From: Methylococcus sp. EFPC2
Lineage (GTDB): Bacteria > Pseudomonadota > Gammaproteobacteria > Methylococcales > Methylococcaceae
Assembly (NCBI RefSeq): GCF_016925495.1
Contig: NZ_CP070491.1
Span: 2,852,001 to 2,916,000 of the forward strand
Reading direction: 5' to 3'
Length of the DNA stretch: 64,000 nucleotides
Part shown: positions 18,380 to 26,816 of the stretch, piece after piece
Position numbering within the stretch: the first letter of the stretch is position 1
Layout of the letters: the number at the start of each line of letters is the position of its first letter
Notes under the pieces: generated by a model
The model's input: the letters and a program-made list of their open reading frames with translations, nothing else
Database searches by the model: none
What the model was told of the DNA's origin: nothing
Program-made: the position numbers and the translations under genes

Positions 18380-19621
18380 ATGAGACGGCTCTCGGACGAT
18401 TGGAATCTTGGCGCCACGACAACCCGCAACCCGGACGCAGAGGCGGCATCCCGGTTGCTTGCGCTCAAGGCTAGGCGCAAACGCTGGCTGGACGTTCATC
18501 TTTGGCTGGGGCTGATCCTGGGGTTCTTCATGGCCGTGTTCGGCCTGACCGGCAGCATCCTGGTGTTCTACCAGGAAATCGACGGCTGGCTGCAGGCCGA
18601 ATCCCTGCAGGTCAGCCCGCCGCCCGAAGGCGAGCGGGCTTTCCGGCCCTTGGGCGAAATACTGGCCGCCGCCAATGCCGTGGCCCCCGCGGAAGGGCGG
18701 CTGGGCTTCTTGGATTACCCCGGCGACGAGCGTACGGCCTACACCCTGGGCTATCAGGTGAAACGGGGCGACAACGACGCGGACGAATGGCGAGTGTTTG
18801 TCGACCCCTACAGCGCCCGGGTGAGCGGCAAGCAGTTGATCAAGGCGGGGAACGATCTTTTCCCCGTCCGCTTCATCCCCTTCGTGTTCCGCCTGCACTA
18901 TGCCCTGCTGGCCGGTGCGACCGGCGTGACCATCGTCGGCGTCATGGCGGTGTTGCTGTTGTTTTCGGTGTTGACCGGGCTGATCCTCTGGTGGCCACTG
19001 ACCGGCAAGTGGAAACGGGTCTTCGTCATCAAGAGCCGGGCCAGCGCCGAACGGCTAAACCACGATCTGCACCAGACCTCGGGTTTCTACACCTTTCCGG
19101 TGGTGCTGGCGGTATTACTGTCGGGCATCTACATGAACCTGCCGGACTATTTCCTCGCTCCGGTCAAGCTGCTGTCGCCCGGTACCCGAGGTTTCATGGA
19201 TAGTCCGCACGCGGCTCCGGCTGAAGGGCGTGACCCCATCGGCCTGGATCGGGCGCTGGACATCGTTCGCACGCGCTACCCGGAAGGGCGCATCAACTGG
19301 CTGAGCAATCCGGACGATCCGTCCGAGGCTTATCGGATCAGCTTGCGCGATGTGCCGGGACTCAGCCGGTTCTGGTCGGAACGCATCGTGTCGGTCGACC
19401 CATATAGCGGCGTCATCCTGGAGGTACGCGATCCGGCTTCGCGCCGAACGGCGGGCGAAACCTTCGTCGACTGGCAGTGGCCCCTGCACAGCGGCAAGGC
19501 TTTCGGCTGGACCGGGCGCATCCTGGTGTTTCTCGCCGGACTGGCCTGTCCGTTGCTGTTCGTGACCGGCGTCATACGCTGGCTGCAGAAGCGGCGTGCC
19601 CGACGCGTGCGTTCGGCCTGA
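18380..19621 (+). CDS. PepSY-associated TM helix protein (3)
   Basis: The ATG at 18380 has GGAGG 8 bases upstream; 413 residues. It is much closer to PepSY protein 1 than to protein 2: both share WLDVHLWLGLI, GLTGSILVFYQEID or close variant, LTGLILWWPLTGKWK, SRASAERLNHDLHQTSGFYT, SGIYMNLP, TAGETFVDWQWPLHSGKAFG and FVTGVIRWLQKRRAR. A predicted inner-membrane metal-siderophore processing protein. Its likely promoter at 18313-18338 carries the same last bases as the cassette 1 sites, hinting at cross-control between cassettes. Confidence 0.92.
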   Translation: MRRLSDDWNLGATTTRNPDAEAASRLLALKARRKRWLDVHLWLGLILGFFMAVFGLTGSILVFYQEIDGWLQAESLQVSPPPEGERAFRPLGEILAAANAVAPAEGRLGFLDYPGDERTAYTLGYQVKRGDNDADEWRVFVDPYSARVSGKQLIKAGNDLFPVRFIPFVFRLHYALLAGATGVTIVGVMAVLLLFSVLTGLILWWPLTGKWKRVFVIKSRASAERLNHDLHQTSGFYTFPVVLAVLLSGIYMNLPDYFLAPVKLLSPGTRGFMDSPHAAPAEGRDPIGLDRALDIVRTRYPEGRINWLSNPDDPSEAYRISLRDVPGLSRFWSERIVSVDPYSGVILEVRDPASRRTAGETFVDWQWPLHSGKAFGWTGRILVFLAGLACPLLFVTGVIRWLQKRRARRVRSA

Positions 19622-19834
19622 AGGGGCCGGTTTTGCGGCCCCGCGTGACCGGACGAAATCTGCGGCTTACGACGAATTGACCGCGTCATATGCCTCACCG
19701 CGACATCGGCGAAACTCTCAAACCCCGCCAACTTCCGCCATTCCTTCGCTGGTACGCATTCTGCTCGTTTTGCCCGGCTGCGCGGAACCCGATTCCCGAA
19801 GCGACTACCAATAACAAAACGACAGGGTTTAAAG

Positions 19835-21103
19835 ATGAAGACCAGACCATGCGTATGGATGGCGTTGACGAAAAAATGGCCCATCGCGGCGGTGGCGATA
19901 GTCACGGCGGTGCTGCCGCCGGGAGCGGCGAACGCGGACGGGAAGGAGCACAGGGCGGAACCGCCGCGGCCGCTGATTTTGCGCGCCGACCGGGTATTCG
20001 ACGGCGTCGATCTGCACGAGGATTACGCGGTCAAGATCGTCGGCGACAAGGTCGCGGCGATCGGCCCCGCTTCGACGCTGCGCAGCCGCGGTGCCCGTGT
20101 GCGCGATCTGGGCGATGCCACCCTGTTGCCCGGTTTCATCGAATTGCATGGCCATGTGGCCTATCAGAACGTACCGCGCGACATCATACTGCGCCATGGC
20201 GTCACCACCGTCAGGGACGTGGGCGGGCCCTTGTTGCCCCTGTCCGGCGGGCACGGCCGACTGCGCCTGGTTACGGCGGGCCCCATCATCACCGGTCCCG
20301 GCGGTTATCCCGGCCCGGTATTCACCGGCGATGTATCGGCTCCCGTCGACAGCCCGGAAACGGCGCAAGCCCTGGTCGATGACCTGGTCGCCGGCGGCGC
20401 GAACATCATCAAGATTGGCCTGGAACCCGGCGGGGAGGAAGGCGCTCCCTGGACCACAGGACATACGCCGTCCATCGAGCCGCCCTGGCCCATGCCTTCG
20501 CCGGCGGTCGTCAGGGCCGTGGTGGTGGAGGCGCATCGTTTGGGCAGGGAAGTGACCGCCCATGTCGGCGAGGAACAGGGCTTGCAACTGGCGGTGGACG
20601 CCGGGGTCGACGAGATCGCCCACATCCCTTGCGATCCCGTATCCCATGATTTGCTCCATCAGGCGGTGCATCAAGGCATCCGCTTCCTGTCCACCGTTGA
20701 CACCTTCTCGCATTGCCGCGGCACGCACGAGAATCTGCACGGGCTGGTGCATCTGGGAGCCAAGATACACTACGCGGCCGAGATCGCGCATACGGAAATC
20801 CCCTGGGGCATCGACGCGGGAGAACTGCATGCCCTGCTGCACGCGAACATGGCGGTGGACCCCGATCCCAGCCATATCTTCGGCCATGTGCTGAACCTGT
20901 TTCGCTCGGCGACGTCGGAGGCCGGCAAGGTCCTGGCGCTCGGGCCCGAAGGCGGCCTGGATAAGCTCGGCACCCTGGTTCCCGGCGCTCCCGCCGACAT
21001 CATCGCCGTGTCCGGCAATGCCTTCATGGCGTTCAAGCCCCTGGAATACCCGAGCCTGGTGATTTCCGGCGGCAAGACCGTGGTCGATCAACTCGCGGAT
21101 TGA
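19835..21103 (+). CDS. Exported amidohydrolase-family protein
   Basis: 422 residues with a signal peptide ending near ANA-DG (34-35). Family marks are the N-terminal composite-domain strand LILRADRVFDGVDL, the metal motif HGH at 105-107, a lysine in IIKIGLEPG (Lys193) where some members carry a carboxylated lysine, His243 in TAHVGEE, His263 in IAHIP, and the closing LGTLVPGAPADIIAVSGNAF. The usual GTDxG motif after the last barrel strand reads HYAAEIAH (near 312-319), so the normally essential Asp is not where expected. It may be replaced by Glu316, or the protein may have changed chemistry. The substrate is unknown. It follows the PepSY genes by 213 bp. Confidence 0.85.
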   Translation: MKTRPCVWMALTKKWPIAAVAIVTAVLPPGAANADGKEHRAEPPRPLILRADRVFDGVDLHEDYAVKIVGDKVAAIGPASTLRSRGARVRDLGDATLLPGFIELHGHVAYQNVPRDIILRHGVTTVRDVGGPLLPLSGGHGRLRLVTAGPIITGPGGYPGPVFTGDVSAPVDSPETAQALVDDLVAGGANIIKIGLEPGGEEGAPWTTGHTPSIEPPWPMPSPAVVRAVVVEAHRLGREVTAHVGEEQGLQLAVDAGVDEIAHIPCDPVSHDLLHQAVHQGIRFLSTVDTFSHCRGTHENLHGLVHLGAKIHYAAEIAHTEIPWGIDAGELHALLHANMAVDPDPSHIFGHVLNLFRSATSEAGKVLALGPEGGLDKLGTLVPGAPADIIAVSGNAFMAFKPLEYPSLVISGGKTVVDQLAD

Positions 21104-21289
21104 TCGGCCCCTTCCGGTTGATGCAGGTCGGGACGGGCGACGCCTGACCGGCCTGCCGCATCGCCACTGGACGAAGCCCGCACGCGGGTCGATCTCCGGG
21201 AGGGCCTGGACCTTGGGGTCAACACGGCGCCGTCCATGCGCAGGGAAAAATGCCTGTGACACGTTTCCCCGCATGACCGCACCCGCCCA

Positions 21290-22266
21290 TCAAAACTCCA
21301 ACTTTACCGACCCCAGATAAGTGCGCGGTGTGCCGGGCATGGTTTGGTGTATGAACGAAGCAAAGCCATTGCTGGCGGCCAGATATTCCTTATCGAGCAG
21401 ATTCTCTACATTGAACTGCAAGGTCAGCTTGGACGGCCCGATCTTGTGCTGATATTTCAGCATCGCATCCAGACGCGCATAACCCGGCATCTCGAAGCTG
21501 TTGTCGATATTGCCGGCACGGTCGCCGGCGAGATAAACCCCGGCACCGGCGCTGAGACCTTGCGCCCCCAGTGCTGAAAAATCGTAAGTCGTCCAGATAC
21601 TGCCCGCATTCCTGGGCACATTGGAAAAACGATGGCCAGTATTACCCGAGCCGCTGGAGCCGATAACCGTATCCAGCGGCGCCGAATCCTTGGTCACTTC
21701 GGTATCGGTATAGGCATAACTCGCGATAAGGTTCCAGTAATCCGTCAGTTGCCCACGCAAATCGATTTCGATGCCGCGGCTGCGCTGCTCTCCCGTGATC
21801 GCCACTTTGTTTATGAAGGGCGCCGGCAAGGGCGTTTGCACATTGGTTTTGGTTAACTCGAAATAGGCAAGACTGGCCGTGAGTTTGCCACCCAGCCACT
21901 CGCCCTTCAGGCCGACTTCGTATTCGTTGGACTTTTCGGGGTCGGGAATAGCGCCCGAAACTGTCGTGCCCCGATTGACCGCGTTGAAGGTTTCCACATA
22001 GTCGGCATAAATACCCAGCCAGGACACGGGATGATATAAAAGACCCACCCTCGGGCTGAATTCGTCGACGCCCTTATAGCCGCCGCCGGTTTCGAATTCG
22101 GCATGATCGAAACGGCTGCCGAGCAGCAACTGCCATTGCTCCCATAATGCGATCTGGTCCTGAACATAAAAACCATGCCATTCATTCTTGGTGTCATCGC
22201 CCGGAACGAGCGGATCGCCGAGATACCGGGTAAAGCCATAGACCGGATTGAACACGTTGATGGCAT
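21290..22266 (-). pseudogene. TonB-dependent siderophore receptor 3, N-terminal half deleted
   Basis: Only the C-terminal barrel remains: from INVFNPVYGF to the end LGSVKLEF, roughly 325 residues where the intact family has about 800. Signal peptide, STN domain, TonB box and plug are missing. The leader is preserved up to CGGAGG and an ATG at 22266, but that ATG is out of frame with the barrel, which resumes within a few bases. A deletion therefore joined the start codon region to the middle of the gene. Barrel blocks (WHGFYVQDQIAL, FSPRVGLLYHPV, LTASLAYFELTKTN) resemble receptor 2 closely, so the two were paralogues. A GTG at 22255 could start a fragment, but with no signal peptide it cannot reach the outer membrane. 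Confidence 0.85.
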
Positions 22267-22322
22267 GTTTCCTCCGTTGTTCTAGTGCTTCGTCGGGCGG
22301 TGATGTGAATCCCCCCGATTAA

Positions 22323-22348
22323 AGACGCGCGAGGCAGCCGGAAATCGT
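22323..22348 (-). promoter_or_regulatory. Putative FecI-type promoter before the broken receptor 3
   Basis: On the minus strand GATTTCCGGCTGCCT is followed by CGCGCGTCT and TTA, the same layout as the other sites. It lies about 57 bp before the ATG at 22266. Its survival shows that the deletion in the receptor gene spared the promoter. Confidence 0.4.
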
Positions 22349-22398
22349 CAGGTATTCGGCGATCATGGCGATCGCCGGTACTCCCCCAGGCGGACGCG

Positions 22399-23352
22399 TT
22401 ATCGGCTTTTCAGCAAATATCGCGCGCCGTCGGCTTCGACTTTCAGGGACAAAGCGGTTTCCAGGCTGCTCAACAAGGAGGGCAGCGATTCGATGCGGAA
22501 CACGCCGCTGACCTTGCGGTCGGCCAGACGGGGATCGGCGAAGGTGAATTCAACCCGGTGATAACGGCAGATTTGCGCCAGCACGTCGCCCAGCGACAGA
22601 TTCCTGAACACCAGTTTGCCCTGCATCCAAGCCAGCGCATCGGCGGCATCGATGGCAGCGACCGGAGACAGCGCGCCCGAGTCGGCCAGCGTCAGGCGTT
22701 GGTCCGCAAGCAGCCGACGGGGCGTTTCCCGGCCGCTGCCGACCTCCACCGCGCCTTCCTGCACCAGCACGTCTATCCTGTCGTTTCGTCGCTGCACGGC
22801 GAAAGCGGTGCCGATGTCGCGCACCCGCCCGGCGCCGGCATATACGTCGAAGGAACGCGGATCGCCATGCCGGACCCGAAACACGGCCTCGCCCCGGATG
22901 AGGTGAAACAGCCGCCGGTCGGCCAGCCAAACCACCCGCAGATCCGTATCACCGTTGAGCTCCACGGACGAACCATCGGCAAGCTCCAGGTGCCGCCGCT
23001 CGCCCCAGGCGGTTTGCAGACGCTCGGTGTGCGCGTTTCCCCAGATCGCCCCACCGGCCATCAGGGTCAGGGACAGAAAGCTGATGCCGGCCGCCAGGGC
23101 GCGTGCCCATGGCCGGCTGCAGGCGTGAAAAGCCCGCGCTTCGGCCAGTTCATTACCGGCTCCGGTGGCCAGTTCTCCCAGGCCATTCCAAAGTTTGCGT
23201 GCCCGGCCGTATTCGCGCCAATGCGCTTCGTCCTCGGCGAGCCAGCGCTGGAAGGCGGCGCGCTCCTGCGGCCCGACATGCCCGGAATGCAGCCGGGTCA
23301 GCCAGGCAAGGGCCTGTCGACGCGCGAGGCGATGGGATGAGGATGGGGTCAT
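22399..23352 (-). CDS. fecR: FecR-family anti-sigma regulator, cassette 3
   Basis: 317 residues. The N-terminal DUF4880 part is ALAWLTRLHSGHVGPQERAAFQRWLAEDEAHWREY. One membrane helix lies near 86-104 (AAGISFLSLTLMAGGAIW). The FecR domain has GERRHLELADGSSVELNGDTDL and FHLIRGEAVFRV. The STN-like end has KLVFRNLSLGDVLAQICRYH and KVSGVFRIESLPSLLSSLETALSL. Its receptor partner is now truncated, so signalling by this cassette is probably lost unless another receptor substitutes. Without a receptor the regulator may leave FecI 3 permanently off or, depending on its mode, free. Confidence 0.92.
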   Translation of the reverse strand: MTPSSSHRLARRQALAWLTRLHSGHVGPQERAAFQRWLAEDEAHWREYGRARKLWNGLGELATGAGNELAEARAFHACSRPWARALAAGISFLSLTLMAGGAIWGNAHTERLQTAWGERRHLELADGSSVELNGDTDLRVVWLADRRLFHLIRGEAVFRVRHGDPRSFDVYAGAGRVRDIGTAFAVQRRNDRIDVLVQEGAVEVGSGRETPRRLLADQRLTLADSGALSPVAAIDAADALAWMQGKLVFRNLSLGDVLAQICRYHRVEFTFADPRLADRKVSGVFRIESLPSLLSSLETALSLKVEADGARYLLKSR

Positions 23353-23391
23353 GAGGCCGGAAGCTAAGGAAACGGGGGGCGCTGCATGATA

Positions 23392-23417
23392 AGACGAACG
23401 AGGCGGGGCGCAACCGT
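23392..23417 (-). promoter_or_regulatory. Putative FecI-type promoter before fecR (cassette 3)
   Basis: On the minus strand the -10 part reads CTCGTTCGTCTTATC, ending 40 bp before the fecR ATG at 23352, with a GC-rich spacer and GGTTGCG upstream. It shares CGTCTTA with the site before fecR of cassette 2. Confidence 0.4.
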
Positions 23418-23439
23418 CACCCTCGGTCTCCGCAAGGCA

Positions 23440-23979
23440 TCAATCGGCCATGCGATCCTGCAGGTAGCGCAATGCCTTGAGGATGTGGCGTTCCACCGAT
23501 TTCCGGGAGATGCCCAGGCGCTCGGCGATTTCCGCGTGGGTGAGGCCGTCCACGCGATTGAGCAGGAAAGCATGGCGGCTCGGCGCCGGCAGTTCGGCCA
23601 GCAGGGAACGAAAGCGCTGCAATTCCATGTGCCCGGATACCCGGGCCTCGGGCCCTGGAGCTGGCTCCTGGATTTCCTCGGGATTGGGCAAGGGCGCGTC
23701 GTCCTGAGGCGCGCGCGTCTTACGCCAGCGGTAAGTATCCACGACCAGGTTGGCGGCGATGCGCAACAGAAAAGCCCGCGGCTGGCGGACCGTTCCCAGA
23801 TTCGAGTGTTCCAGCGCGCGCAGATAAACCTGCTGGGTGAGATCGGCGGCGTCGTCTTCGCCCACCTTCCAGGTCAGAAACCGCTTGATGTCGCCGGCAT
23901 ACCTCAGGAAGAACTCGTGCACCAGCGGGGGTTGTTTCTTTTCCAACATGGGCCGTGACTGTGATAAATAAGGCTGCAT
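23440..23979 (-). CDS. fecI: FecI-family ECF sigma factor, cassette 3
   Basis: 179 residues from the ATG at 23979; an internal ATG at 23949 (MLEKKQ) would give 169 and is the more usual family start. Region 2 shows DDAADLTQQVYLRALEH and AFLLRIAANLVVDTYRWRK. Region 4 shows LPAPSRHAFLLNRVDGLTHAEIAERLGISRKSVERHILKALRYL. The cassette order fecI-fecR-receptor matches the other two but is on the minus strand, facing them. Confidence 0.93.
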   Translation of the reverse strand: MQPYLSQSRPMLEKKQPPLVHEFFLRYAGDIKRFLTWKVGEDDAADLTQQVYLRALEHSNLGTVRQPRAFLLRIAANLVVDTYRWRKTRAPQDDAPLPNPEEIQEPAPGPEARVSGHMELQRFRSLLAELPAPSRHAFLLNRVDGLTHAEIAERLGISRKSVERHILKALRYLQDRMAD

Positions 23980-24416
23980 CCCGCCTTTCCGGCGTAGCCG
24001 TGTGATGGCATAGCAAAAGGGAGAAATACGGACGCCCCACCTGAAGCAAGTACCGGGCCGTTAGAGAATAAGTATTTTAAATCATAAAGATAGGCAGGCG
24101 TCTTCGGCGCGAAGGCCAATACTCAAACAAGAAATTGCGGGGTATCACACAGCGACGCCAAACTACCCGCCCTTCGCCGAAGAGCCGGCTTCATCGCAGC
24201 CGTTGACCCGCGGCGAGGCCGCCTCGCTGGCTTGCCCTTACGGCTGGCAGCCAGGAGTTCTAGCCCTTAGGCAGGCGGCTCGAACGAGATGTCAGGATTT
24301 TTTACAAGTTCGCGCCGCGCAACGCGGTACCGATAAGCAAAGCCGGGCATCGCCTGATCTTCCGGATTATGGTGTGGGATTTGCTTAGGTATTTAAGAAA
24401 ATCGACAACCGACGGT
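23980..24416. other. Divergent intergenic stretch, nothing recognised
   Basis: About 435 bases between the divergent fecI (cassette 3) and lytic transglycosylase genes. It is locally less GC-rich around 24060-24140. It should hold promoters for both directions, but I cannot assign boxes with confidence and see no gene. Confidence 0.35.
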
Positions 24417-25286
24417 ATGCCCATGACTTGGAAAAAGAGCCTGCTCGCCCTAGCGCTTTGTGCCCTGGCGCCGTTCGCAGCGGCGGAAGACGCCTCGCAA
24501 GACCCTGAAGAACTCCGTTATCTGGCCCTGAAATACGAACATGCGCGCGGCGGGGTCAAGCAGGACTATAACGAAGCCTATCGCCTCTACTGCCAGGCTT
24601 ATTGGCAGGGCGACGCGCAGTCGGCCTATAACATCGGCTTCATGAATTTCAACGCGCGAGGCCGTGCACGCAATCTGGGCCAAGCCATGTTTTGGTTTCG
24701 CCGGGCGGCGGAAAAAGGCGATCTGCTGGCGCGGCGCATGACCCTGCTGTACAAGGACATCGCCTCGGAAGACGATCAGGGCTGCAAGCCGCCACCGCCG
24801 CCACCCGTGGCCGTAGCGGAAATTTCCAGCCCCAGCCGCAAGGCGGTCGAGGGTCTGGTCAACCAGATCGCACCCCGTTATGCCATCGATCCCAAACTGG
24901 TGATGGCCGTCATCCAGGCCGAATCCGGCTTCAACCCGGCAGCCGTTTCCCCCAAGAATGCCCAGGGCCTGATGCAGCTCATCCCCGCCACCGCCGAACG
25001 CTTCGGCGTCAAGGACACCTGGAATCCCACCGAGAACATCCGCGGCGGCACCGCCTACCTGAACTGGCTGATGCGCCATTTCGGCGGCAACGTGGTATGG
25101 GTGCTGGCGGCCTACAACGCCGGGGAAGGCGCCGTGGAAAAGCACCAGGGTATACCGCCCATCGAGGAAACACAGACCTACGTCAAGCGCATCCTCGGCC
25201 ATTATCAGAAGACCACCCATCCCGTTCCGCCGGAACCCGGCACTCAGACATCCGCATCGCGACCCGCCAACCGCCGGCCGGTCTGA
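24417..25286 (+). CDS. Exported lytic transglycosylase with Sel1-like repeats
   Basis: Start taken at the ATG at 24417 (an ATG six bases later is equally possible; a longer frame begins at 24369 but blocks the signal peptide). 289 residues. Signal peptide to about AAA-ED (23-24). Residues 30-120 form two or three Sel1/TPR-like units (LALKYEHARGGVKQDYNEAYRLYCQA, AYNIGFMNFN). After a poly-Pro stretch, the SLT domain (about 140-270) shows AVIQAESGFNP with catalytic Glu169, then NAQGLMQLIPATAERFGV and AAYNAGEGAV. It cleaves murein glycan strands in the periplasm, producing anhydromuramyl ends. The fusion of Sel1 repeats to SLT is found in other gammaproteobacteria. Confidence 0.93.
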   Translation: MPMTWKKSLLALALCALAPFAAAEDASQDPEELRYLALKYEHARGGVKQDYNEAYRLYCQAYWQGDAQSAYNIGFMNFNARGRARNLGQAMFWFRRAAEKGDLLARRMTLLYKDIASEDDQGCKPPPPPPVAVAEISSPSRKAVEGLVNQIAPRYAIDPKLVMAVIQAESGFNPAAVSPKNAQGLMQLIPATAERFGVKDTWNPTENIRGGTAYLNWLMRHFGGNVVWVLAAYNAGEGAVEKHQGIPPIEETQTYVKRILGHYQKTTHPVPPEPGTQTSASRPANRRPV

Positions 25287-25302
25287 TTTAGCGCGCGGGC
25301 AC

Positions 25303-25345
25303 AAAAAAGCCGGCCGCCTTCACGACGAGGGCGGCCGGCTTTTTA
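25303..25345. terminator. Bidirectional Rho-independent terminator
   Basis: AAAAAAGCCGGCCGCC, an 11-base loop, then GGCGGCCGGCTTTTT. The stem is perfect, with an A-run on one side and a T-run on the other, and it lies between convergent genes (transglycosylase and Ctp), so it should serve both. Confidence 0.93.
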
Positions 25346-25374
25346 TTGGGCGCTTCCCTGCGCGCCGGGTGGAG

Positions 25375-26676
25375 CTATTTCGGTCTGACGATGTTGATGC
25401 CTTTGAGCAGGTTGAGTGCCTCGTTGAGCGGGTAGTCCTGCAGGGCCAGCGCGTCCTCGGGCTTTTCCTCGGATTTCTGATCGCCCTTCTTGGTCGACTT
25501 GTCGTTGCTCAGGTGACCGGTCAGATCGGCTTCCTTGATGGGCTGAAACTCGGAGGCCTGGGCCACTTCCAGCTTGACCTTGGAGATCGGCACATCCGGC
25601 GAAATGCCTTCCGCCTGGATCGATCGGCCCGAAGGCGTGTAGTAGCGCGCCGTGGTCAGCTTGACCGCGCCGCCGTTGCTGGTCGGCAGTATGGTCTGCA
25701 CCGAGCCTTTGCCGAAGGTCTTTTCGCCCATGATGATGGCACGCTTGTGATCCTGCAGCGCACCGGCCACGATTTCCGAAGCCGAAGCGGAACCCGCGTT
25801 GATCAACACGACGATGGGCGCGCCCTTGAGGATGTCGCCCGGCGTGGCATTAAACTTCATCTTCGAGTCTTCGATGCGTCCGTCCGTGTAAACCACGAGA
25901 CCGCTTTCGAGGAAGGCGTCGCTCACCGCCACGGCCGAGTTCAGCACACCGCCCGGATTGTTGCGCAGATCGATGACCAGACCCTTGAGGTCGCTGCCCT
26001 TGCGCAGTTCGTTGATGGCATCGACCACGTTATCGCCCGTCTTGGACTGGAAGCTGGTGATGCGCACGTAGCCGTAGCCTTCTTCCAGCAGGCGGCTCTT
26101 GACGCTCTTGACCTTGATGATATCGCGCTGCAGCTTGAACTTGAGTGGCTGTTCGACGCCCTCGCGCACGATGGTCAGCACGATTTCGCTGCCGGCTTCG
26201 CCGCGCATCAGCTTGACCGCGTCGTTGAGATTCATGCCTTTCACCGGCTTCTCGTCGATCCGTATGATCAGGTCGCCCGCCTTGATGCCGGCCTTCTGCG
26301 CAGGGGTGTCGTCGATCGGCGAAATGACCTTGACGAAGCCGTTCTCCAGACCGACCTCGATGCCCAAACCGCCGAACTGGCCGGTGGTGCCGACCTTGAG
26401 CTCGTTGTACTGCTCCTGGTCCAGATAGGCCGAATGGGGATCCAGGCCCGACAGCATGCCGCGTATCGCGTCCTCCAGGAGTTTGTTGTCCGGGACCGGC
26501 TCGACGTAGTCCTGGCGTATGCGGCCGTACACCTCGGAAAATGTTTTCAATCCTTCGAAAGGAATCGTGTTCAACTCCCCGCTGTCGCGCTCGGCCAGCG
26601 CGCTGCCGCCGCCGGCGATGAGTACGCCCAGCGTGGCACCGAAGCCGATCAGGAGCAGATTCTTGTGACTCAGCAT
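25375..26676 (-). CDS. ctpA: S41 family carboxy-terminal processing protease (Ctp)
   Basis: 433 residues from the ATG at 26676; the frame is open upstream but those codons cover the intergenic region. Signal peptide or anchor helix about 6-27. The PDZ domain (about 95-185) has GGLGIEVG and PAQKAGIKAGDLIIRIDEKPV. The S41 core has VIDLRNNPGG, then SASASEIVAGALQDH with catalytic Ser298 and GEKTFGKGSVQ with Lys323, the Ser/Lys dyad spaced 25 residues apart as in E. coli Prc. The acidic, lysine-rich tail differs from family to family. It acts in the periplasm on C-termini of exported proteins. It follows gpmI and envC on the same strand, as in many gammaproteobacteria. Confidence 0.96.
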   Translation of the reverse strand: MLSHKNLLLIGFGATLGVLIAGGGSALAERDSGELNTIPFEGLKTFSEVYGRIRQDYVEPVPDNKLLEDAIRGMLSGLDPHSAYLDQEQYNELKVGTTGQFGGLGIEVGLENGFVKVISPIDDTPAQKAGIKAGDLIIRIDEKPVKGMNLNDAVKLMRGEAGSEIVLTIVREGVEQPLKFKLQRDIIKVKSVKSRLLEEGYGYVRITSFQSKTGDNVVDAINELRKGSDLKGLVIDLRNNPGGVLNSAVAVSDAFLESGLVVYTDGRIEDSKMKFNATPGDILKGAPIVVLINAGSASASEIVAGALQDHKRAIIMGEKTFGKGSVQTILPTSNGGAVKLTTARYYTPSGRSIQAEGISPDVPISKVKLEVAQASEFQPIKEADLTGHLSNDKSTKKGDQKSEEKPEDALALQDYPLNEALNLLKGINIVRPK

Positions 26677-26816
26677 GTTGTTTCCCAAAATAAGAAATGA
26701 TTTAACCGACGGACCCGCACCCTGCACATCCGACACGGCCCGAACCGGCGGAGCGCCCAGCCGGATCGGCCATTCGTCAACGGAATGCCATTTAACGCTT
26801 ACCTTGGAGGAACACT

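Noticed and set aside
19829-21274. 481-codon minus-strand frame opposite the amidohydrolase
   Set aside because: Antisense shadow without family similarity; the plus strand has a signal peptide and metal motifs.
25369-26700. 443-codon plus-strand frame opposite ctpA
   Set aside because: Antisense shadow of the S41 protease, whose active-site residues are all in the minus-strand frame.
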